From: an uncultured Sulfolobales archaeon
GTDB taxonomy: Archaea; Thermoproteota; Thermoprotei_A; Sulfolobales; NBVN01
DNA length: 64,000 bases
Assembly (NCBI GenBank): GCA_937949785.1
Contig: CALEDH010000001.1
Location: 1-64,000, forward strand
Direction of reading: 5' to 3'
Position 1 is the stretch's first letter, and the number at the start of each line of letters is the position of its first letter. The position numbers and the translations under genes were made by a program. Of the stretch, positions 59,707 through 64,000 are shown one piece after another. The notes under the pieces were generated by a model. It was not told the origin of the DNA. It ran no database searches and saw only the letters and a list, made by a program, of their open reading frames with translations.

Positions 59707-60828
59707 ATGGTTAAGATATTGATAACCAATGCTACTATGGTAACGCTCTCTAAGAAGCATGACTTAGTGATTAATAACGGATATGTTTTCATAAATGATG
59801 GTGTTATTAAGGCGGTTGGCAGTGGTGAGGTTCCAGAGGAACTGCAATATCCTGAGTTACTGATCTCTGGTAAGGGGAGGTTAGTAATTCCAGGCTTTTC
59901 CTCAGGCTATACTAGAGTCACTACATATCCTTTAAGGTACTTATTAACTTCTCTAACTATGGAGAGAATTTACGGATACTTATCGACGTTAAGCAGGGTC
60001 GATGTTTACTACTCGGCAATACTGGCGTTTACGGACTTGCTTTATAAAGGGATAACGTCATTAATGGTTTCAGATATATACCTAGATGATATCGCAAGAG
60101 CGGCCAACGATGTCGGCATCCCAGTAATTCTAGCATCCCCGGTAAACATAAACCTACATGGCTACGACCCCTACCACGAACTTAAATTAATTATGCAGAG
60201 ATGGCATGGCAGGGTTGAAAACGTCTTTGGGGCGGTCAGTGTTTACGGTAACCTAAGCGAAGAGGTAAGTTTAAATAAATTCCATGGAGGTAAGATCTTC
60301 GTCATAGGTGCTGATGACTTAAAGTCTCTGAAGAGGTTTAACTCAGATATGGTCATCGCCGTAGATCCGCTTAAAGAACCTCCGAAGGGGTTAGGCGTTA
60401 TAAGAACTTACAACACCTTAAATATGTGGAGAGCTTTCCAAGGCTTCGGAATAGGTGATAGCATAACGTACGATATATCTGATATGTTAGGACACCTACT
60501 TAGGTTAGGTCATAATAGCTTAGACCTGCTCTTCAGCGCTGTAAGCAGTACTTCATCGATGATAGGTTTAAACACTATGAACTGTATTGAGGAGGGTAAG
60601 AGGGCAAATATAGTTATGTATAACTTTACAGAGCCCCCTACATGGCCGCTACTCCCTTACGTAGAGGCCATAACTAACGCTATTGTAGGAGGTCGGCTTA
60701 GGGTTGAGTCGGTAATCGTAGGGGATAACGTCCTAGTTGACGGCGGTGAAGTACTAAGTATTGGGGTTGATTTAATTAAAAAAGCCACTGTTAGACTTGA
60801 AGATATAGTTAAAGGTTTTATCAAGTAG
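59707..60828 (+). CDS. Amidohydrolase-fold protein lacking the metal-binding motif
   Basis: A 373-residue relative of cytosine/S-adenosylhomocysteine deaminases. The N-terminal beta-sandwich (ITNATMVTLSKKHDLVINNGYVFI as strands) and GKGRLVIPGF are normal. Where deaminases have NAHTHL after PG(F/L), this protein has SSGYTRV, so both zinc-binding histidines are gone. Later SPVNINLHGYDPYHE keeps one His. The C-terminal EEGKRANIVMYN and VIVGDNVLVDGGEV are typical. It is probably not an active hydrolase of the usual type. ATG start about 50 bases after tRNA-Ala. Confidence 0.75.
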   Translation: MVKILITNATMVTLSKKHDLVINNGYVFINDGVIKAVGSGEVPEELQYPELLISGKGRLVIPGFSSGYTRVTTYPLRYLLTSLTMERIYGYLSTLSRVDVYYSAILAFTDLLYKGITSLMVSDIYLDDIARAANDVGIPVILASPVNINLHGYDPYHELKLIMQRWHGRVENVFGAVSVYGNLSEEVSLNKFHGGKIFVIGADDLKSLKRFNSDMVIAVDPLKEPPKGLGVIRTYNTLNMWRAFQGFGIGDSITYDISDMLGHLLRLGHNSLDLLFSAVSSTSSMIGLNTMNCIEEGKRANIVMYNFTEPPTWPLLPYVEAITNAIVGGRLRVESVIVGDNVLVDGGEVLSIGVDLIKKATVRLEDIVKGFIK

Positions 60829-60830
60829 TT

Positions 60831-61532
60831 CTACTCCTCAAACTCCTCAAGCCTTTCAACCTTATATTCTACACCGACCCTCCTCTTAACTAGTTCTATA
60901 ATCTTAACCGCGTCGGAGAAGCTCACATACCTAGCATTTGATGTGAACTTACTAATATTCTGACTGAGAGCTTCCTCAATGCTTAAACCATCACAATCTA
61001 TTCTCAACTTCTCAACAACCATAGGTGTTGGTTCTAATGCTGCTCCTTTTTTCACGAAGACTAACTCATTATTTACTGGGGTTACTATGAAAGCCCCTAC
61101 ATCCCTATCACCTAACTTCATGATATACACTAAGTCACCGTCTTCTGTCTCACCTAACAAGTTAATACTATATGCTACTACTGCTTCCATAATACTTTTT
61201 ACATTCATCCTTACCTTATTTAACACCTCAGCAACCTCATCCTCAGATAACCTTCTAAACGCCTCAATTTTCAATGTATCAAACATCCATTCAATATTAC
61301 CCTCCTTTACCTCGTAGTCTACTGATACCCTCACAACATCTCCTTTACCTAACCTCAATTCATCTACGAAAATCCTATACAACACTTTATTTAGCTGTGC
61401 TACTTGAAATGCCACATTAGCACTCCTCACACTACCTTCCTTAATAAGGTCCCGTAGCTGGGCAAACGCCACTCTCCTAACCTTATCAGCGTATGCTCCT
61501 ACTATTATATAACCTGACCTTAAAGTTGCCAG
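60831..61532 (-). CDS. DUF2258 family protein
   Basis: About 233 residues. The family's opening TLRSGYIIVGAYADKVRR lies upstream of the only standard start codon in frame (GTG near 61472), so translation must begin earlier. CTG at 61532 follows AGGTGAT by three bases and begins exactly where DUF2258 proteins begin. The rest (FAQLRDLIKEG, GDVVRVSVDYEV, NNELVFVKKGAALEPTP) is complete. DUF2258 occurs in crenarchaea; its function is unknown. It converges with the amidohydrolase-like gene, two bases apart. Confidence 0.82.
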   Translation of the reverse strand: MATLRSGYIIVGAYADKVRRVAFAQLRDLIKEGSVRSANVAFQVAQLNKVLYRIFVDELRLGKGDVVRVSVDYEVKEGNIEWMFDTLKIEAFRRLSEDEVAEVLNKVRMNVKSIMEAVVAYSINLLGETEDGDLVYIMKLGDRDVGAFIVTPVNNELVFVKKGAALEPTPMVVEKLRIDCDGLSIEEALSQNISKFTSNARYVSFSDAVKIIELVKRRVGVEYKVERLEEFEE

Positions 61533-61640
61533 AGAATCACCTAAAAATCACTATAATTCCCTAAATATAAATTCATGATAAAATAAAGTTAATAAGTTAA
61601 TATTAGCCCAACCGCTTCTTAATAATTTGATCGGTTAGCT

Positions 61641-62492
61641 ATGTGTGGAAAACTGATCAAAGAACTAGCGACTAAGCTCTTAGGCAGGGAAGTAGCTAGT
61701 ATGGTATGGGGTAGGATGGAGGTTATAGGTGATATTGCCTTAATAAGGAAACCCCCTCAGACTCCGTTGGACGTCTTAAAACCTATAGCTGAGGAAATTA
61801 TAAATAAGTATCCCTACATTAAATCTGTCTGGGCTTCAACATCACCAGTAACTGGTATACATAGAATTAGGGATTACGCATACCTAGCTGGTGAACATCG
61901 AAGCACCACAGTCTATAAGGAGCATGGCTGTTTATTCTACGTAGACATAACTAAGGTTTACATATCACCAGTCCTTAGCTACGAACACCTAAGAGTGGCT
62001 AGGGATGTAATGGATGGGGAATTCGTGATCAACATGTTTGCTGGGATAGGGCTCTTCTCTATAGTCGTAGCTAAACACGCTAAGCCTTCTAAGGTGGTCT
62101 CGATCGACGTAAACCCCCACGCATATGAATTCATGGTTAAGAATATAAAGGCAAACAATGTTGAGGACGTTGTAGAACCCATACTAGGTGATGCTAGTGT
62201 GGTCATCAATAATTACATAGCAATAGCTGATAGGGTCCTCATGCCCTTACCGGAATTAGCATTTAATTACTTCAACTACGCTGTGAATTCCATCAAGGAA
62301 TCAGGCATTATACATGTTTACGAGTTTGGTAGAGGTCTTAATAGGAAATCGGTAATAGACAGCTTAGTTAGTAAGTATTTGAGGAGGTGTTCAGAACTTG
62401 GGGTTAGTGCTGAGGTTATGGTAAGTAGGGTTGTTAGGTCTGTAGGCCCTAGAACCTACCAAGTAGTCATCGACCTGAAAGTCTCTAAGTGA
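61641..62492 (+). CDS. Trm5/Taw2-like tRNA methyl- or aminocarboxypropyl-transferase
   Basis: A 283-residue Rossmann enzyme. GEHRSTTVYKEHGCLFYVDITKVYISP (about 92-118) and NMFAGIGLFSIVVAK (about 137-151) are shared by Trm5 (m1G37) and the wyosine enzyme Taw2. The later MPLPELAFNYF occupies the NLP/NPPY catalytic position. It lacks the separate N-terminal D1 domain of long Trm5, so it is a short archaeal form. It modifies tRNA at or next to G37. Which of the two reactions it performs cannot be settled by eye. Confidence 0.78.
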   Translation: MCGKLIKELATKLLGREVASMVWGRMEVIGDIALIRKPPQTPLDVLKPIAEEIINKYPYIKSVWASTSPVTGIHRIRDYAYLAGEHRSTTVYKEHGCLFYVDITKVYISPVLSYEHLRVARDVMDGEFVINMFAGIGLFSIVVAKHAKPSKVVSIDVNPHAYEFMVKNIKANNVEDVVEPILGDASVVINNYIAIADRVLMPLPELAFNYFNYAVNSIKESGIIHVYEFGRGLNRKSVIDSLVSKYLRRCSELGVSAEVMVSRVVRSVGPRTYQVVIDLKVSK

Positions 62493-62493
62493 T

Positions 62494-62928
62494 TTAAGAT
62501 GTTTGGTCTTTTCTAACTACTACATGCGTAATTTCATCCCTGATTAAGACAACTATGAAAACTCCTACAGGTTCCCTACTTAAGCTTAAATTTAAGCTAG
62601 TTTTGGAGAATGGTGGAATGACCTCTAATTCAGTTAGCTTAATAACTTCATAACTTAGGTTGCCGTAGAAGATCACATAACCTACTACCTGAAATGGTTC
62701 AGGAAGATTACTTACTACTGTAACTACCATAGCGTTATTAACGTATCTATACCTACATTCAGTCATATATGTTATCAAGTTAATTACTGCCTGCTTATTA
62801 AGGATATTCAAACTCATAGAGTTGTACTCGTCAATAACACGGAGTGTGCTGTAGATTGTTGATGAAATTATAATCAATGCTAGTAAGAGTAAGACTAAAC
62901 CAACTACACTGCTTAAACCCCTACTCAT
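62494..62928 (-). CDS. Pilin-like membrane protein (second of a pair)
   Basis: A 144-residue protein. SRGLSSVVGLVLLLLALIIISSTIY (about 2-26) is a type IV pilin/archaellin-like N-terminus: a short basic lead, then one long hydrophobic helix. The outer part is beta-rich and short. The ATG at 62928 overlaps the end of the preceding pilin-like gene (TATGAGTAG). Upstream in-frame starts exist but would put the helix internally. No pilus ATPase or platform gene is in the window. Confidence 0.68.
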   Translation of the reverse strand: MSRGLSSVVGLVLLLLALIIISSTIYSTLRVIDEYNSMSLNILNKQAVINLITYMTECRYRYVNNAMVVTVVSNLPEPFQVVGYVIFYGNLSYEVIKLTELEVIPPFSKTSLNLSLSREPVGVFIVVLIRDEITHVVVRKDQTS

Positions 62929-63361
62929 ACACGTAACCATATGATACTTTCTCACCGCCTTCATAAACTACTTTAACCCGGAACATGCTATCCTCAAATA
63001 ATTTAATAGGTGGTTCAAACTCCACGACCTTTATATCAAGTGGTGCTAAGACTAAGTCCAACCCCCCGACAGGTACGTCATCTACGTATATAGCCATTAC
63101 CTTAAGCTCGACGACGCCGTTAGAGATGACTAGCTTAATTTTATTAGCAGACTTACTTCCTGAAACCATTATTAGGTCTAAAGACTTCATGAGGTCAACA
63201 CTTCTTCTCTCGATATCCGACCTAAATAGCGTGTTGACGTTATAGGAGTAGTTACTGATAGAGGTAATTATTATTGTCCCTAACGCTAAGGTTATAAGTA
63301 TTAATAGCGTTGAAGAGATTAACTCGCTTACCCCACTGCAAGAACTCTTAGATGGTGACAT
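62921..63361 (-). CDS. Pilin-like membrane protein (first of a pair)
   Basis: A 146-residue protein. SGVSELISSTLLILITLALGTIIITSI (about 9-35) resembles the class III signal and helix of archaeal pilins (a GVSE motif at the helix start). A strand-rich C-terminal domain ends in SYGYVYE. It overlaps the next pilin-like gene by eight bases. Together they may form a minor pilin or a membrane-attached pair; no prepilin peptidase is seen here. Confidence 0.68.
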   Translation of the reverse strand: MSPSKSSCSGVSELISSTLLILITLALGTIIITSISNYSYNVNTLFRSDIERRSVDLMKSLDLIMVSGSKSANKIKLVISNGVVELKVMAIYVDDVPVGGLDLVLAPLDIKVVEFEPPIKLFEDSMFRVKVVYEGGEKVSYGYVYE

Positions 63362-63413
63362 TCCTCAGACCTTTATTAAATAGTATTGTAGAATTTTAAT
63401 TTTATAATGCTAT

Positions 63414-64000
63414 TCAAACATGTTGATTCGGATTAATATCGATTAATTTTAAATTGTCTCTACCTAATAGTCTTCTCAAAGACTTCTTAACAAAAACTTC
63501 AGAACTCCAGCTCTGACACCTACACGTCAATATTACAACCTCTCCATACTTACTCAATAACATTCCTACATACCTCCTTAACCTACGGCTGAACAACAAT
63601 AAGGTACCGACATCCACCTCCTCAGGCAGTTTGAAGTGTGAATACGGATATACATGTATTAAAGTCATCGGTATTAACGTGAAGAACGGTAAGTAGATGT
63701 AGGTATCTTCAAGATGTGCGTTTAGTTTAACGGTGATATCACTCTGACCTACAGCCTTACCTCTCTTAACTAACATAGGTGTTAATATTGCTGTCCTACT
63801 ACCCCCACCATATCTTAGTATGTGGCTGTTAAGGTATGCTTCATGTCTTACTATCTCAGGTCTGAAGTACGATGTCCCTTCATAAAGAAATAATGCATGG
63901 GAATCCCCACGTATCCTAGGATCTAAGAGTTCAAGCCATCCCACAAACTCATCTCGTGTGAATACCTTAAGTAAGTACCTCAATGACGGATGCCCCCTCG
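63414..64000 (-). CDS. tgtA: Archaeosine tRNA-guanine transglycosylase, C-terminal part
   Basis: The 3' portion (about 195 residues) of a gene whose start is beyond the right edge; the frame is open to base 64000. RGHPSLRYLL, then LELLDPRI, LFLYEGTSYFRPEIVRHEAYL and FFTLIPMTLIHVYPYS follow the pattern of the archaeal TgtA C2 region (HP..., DPI, FFYTG-S-RPEV, VP-EL--VYP-SQ). TgtA exchanges G15 of tRNA for preQ0 in archaeosine synthesis. The catalytic domain is outside the window, so the assignment rests on these downstream motifs. Confidence 0.7.
   Translation of the reverse strand, partial: RGHPSLRYLLKVFTRDEFVGWLELLDPRIRGDSHALFLYEGTSYFRPEIVRHEAYLNSHILRYGGGSRTAILTPMLVKRGKAVGQSDITVKLNAHLEDTYIYLPFFTLIPMTLIHVYPYSHFKLPEEVDVGTLLLFSRRLRRYVGMLLSKYGEVVILTCRCQSWSSEVFVKKSLRRLLGRDNLKLIDINPNQHV

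Overview
The window reads as chromosomal DNA of a thermophilic-type archaeon of the Thermoproteota (Crenarchaeota in the broad sense). Evidence: a proteasome beta subunit of the crenarchaeal PsmB1 type, Hjc, PriL, PCNA, FEN1, HerA-NurA, aEF-1beta, Rpo12, a class I CCA-adding enzyme, archaeal Dph6, CTP-dependent riboflavin kinase, DUF2258, and a tRNA-Pro with two bulge-helix-bulge introns. Genes are tightly packed, often overlap by 1-14 bases, and usually carry a GGTG/GAGGTG ribosome binding site. Base composition is moderately AT-rich. I cannot name the genus.

Layout. 0-4.6 kb: lactate/glycolate-type oxidation genes (a GlcF-like Fe-S protein cut by the left edge, a GlcD-like FAD oxidase, LutB, LutA) and a lone lipoyl carrier protein of the GcvH type. 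4.8 kb: tRNA-Val. 5.0-11.3 kb: one minus-strand operon hdrC-hdrB-hdrA-mvhD-mvhG-mvhA, the complete hydrogenase/heterodisulfide-reductase electron-bifurcating complex, closed by a 15-bp perfect palindrome. 11.6-19.7 kb: GPN GTPase, AmrS-like radical SAM protein, PRPP synthase, tRNA processing and modification genes (TrmG10, RNase Z, Cca, ThpR) and the two-intron tRNA-Pro. 20-23.3 kb: DUF763, NfeD protease and stomatin. 23.3-26.4 kb: a loosely packed stretch with Hjc, small proteins, a membrane-bound winged-helix protein and a family of intergenic repeats. 26.4-29.3 kb: rhomboid protease and a flippase. 29.4-41.4 kb: NurA-HerA, radical SAM protein, HypE, a MoaD-MoaE fusion, a DNA glycosylase, a probable Ced-type DNA-import locus and a GTPase. 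41.5-47 kb: proteasome beta, endonuclease V, RibK, signal peptidase, DUF460, Rpo12 and tRNA-Asn. 47.3-64 kb: tungsten aldehyde oxidoreductase, PCNA, Lrp, PriL, MetRS, FEN1, Dph6, ArgF, tRNA-Ala, a degenerate amidohydrolase, DUF2258, a Trm5-like enzyme, two pilin-like proteins and the end of tgtA.

How it fits together. The Mvh-Hdr complex, the LUD/CCG proteins and the aldehyde oxidoreductase point to an anaerobic, ferredoxin- and hydrogen-linked metabolism. HypE (NiFe-site maturation) and the MoaD-MoaE fusion (pterin cofactor synthesis) serve these enzymes from elsewhere in the window. No methyl-coenzyme M reductase is seen, so methanogenesis cannot be claimed.

The most unusual observation is translational. 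Six genes (GPN GTPase, rhomboid, radical SAM protein, endonuclease V, Dph6, DUF2258) have a reading frame that continues upstream through conserved protein sequence to a ribosome binding site, yet contain no ATG, GTG or TTG there. A CTG, ATA, ATT or GTA codon stands where the start codon should be. Other points: the Ced-like locus, a long hairpin RNA after metG, the repeat family at 23-26 kb, the two-intron tRNA-Pro, the MoaD-MoaE fusion with internal Gly-Gly and an amidohydrolase that has lost its metal-binding histidines.
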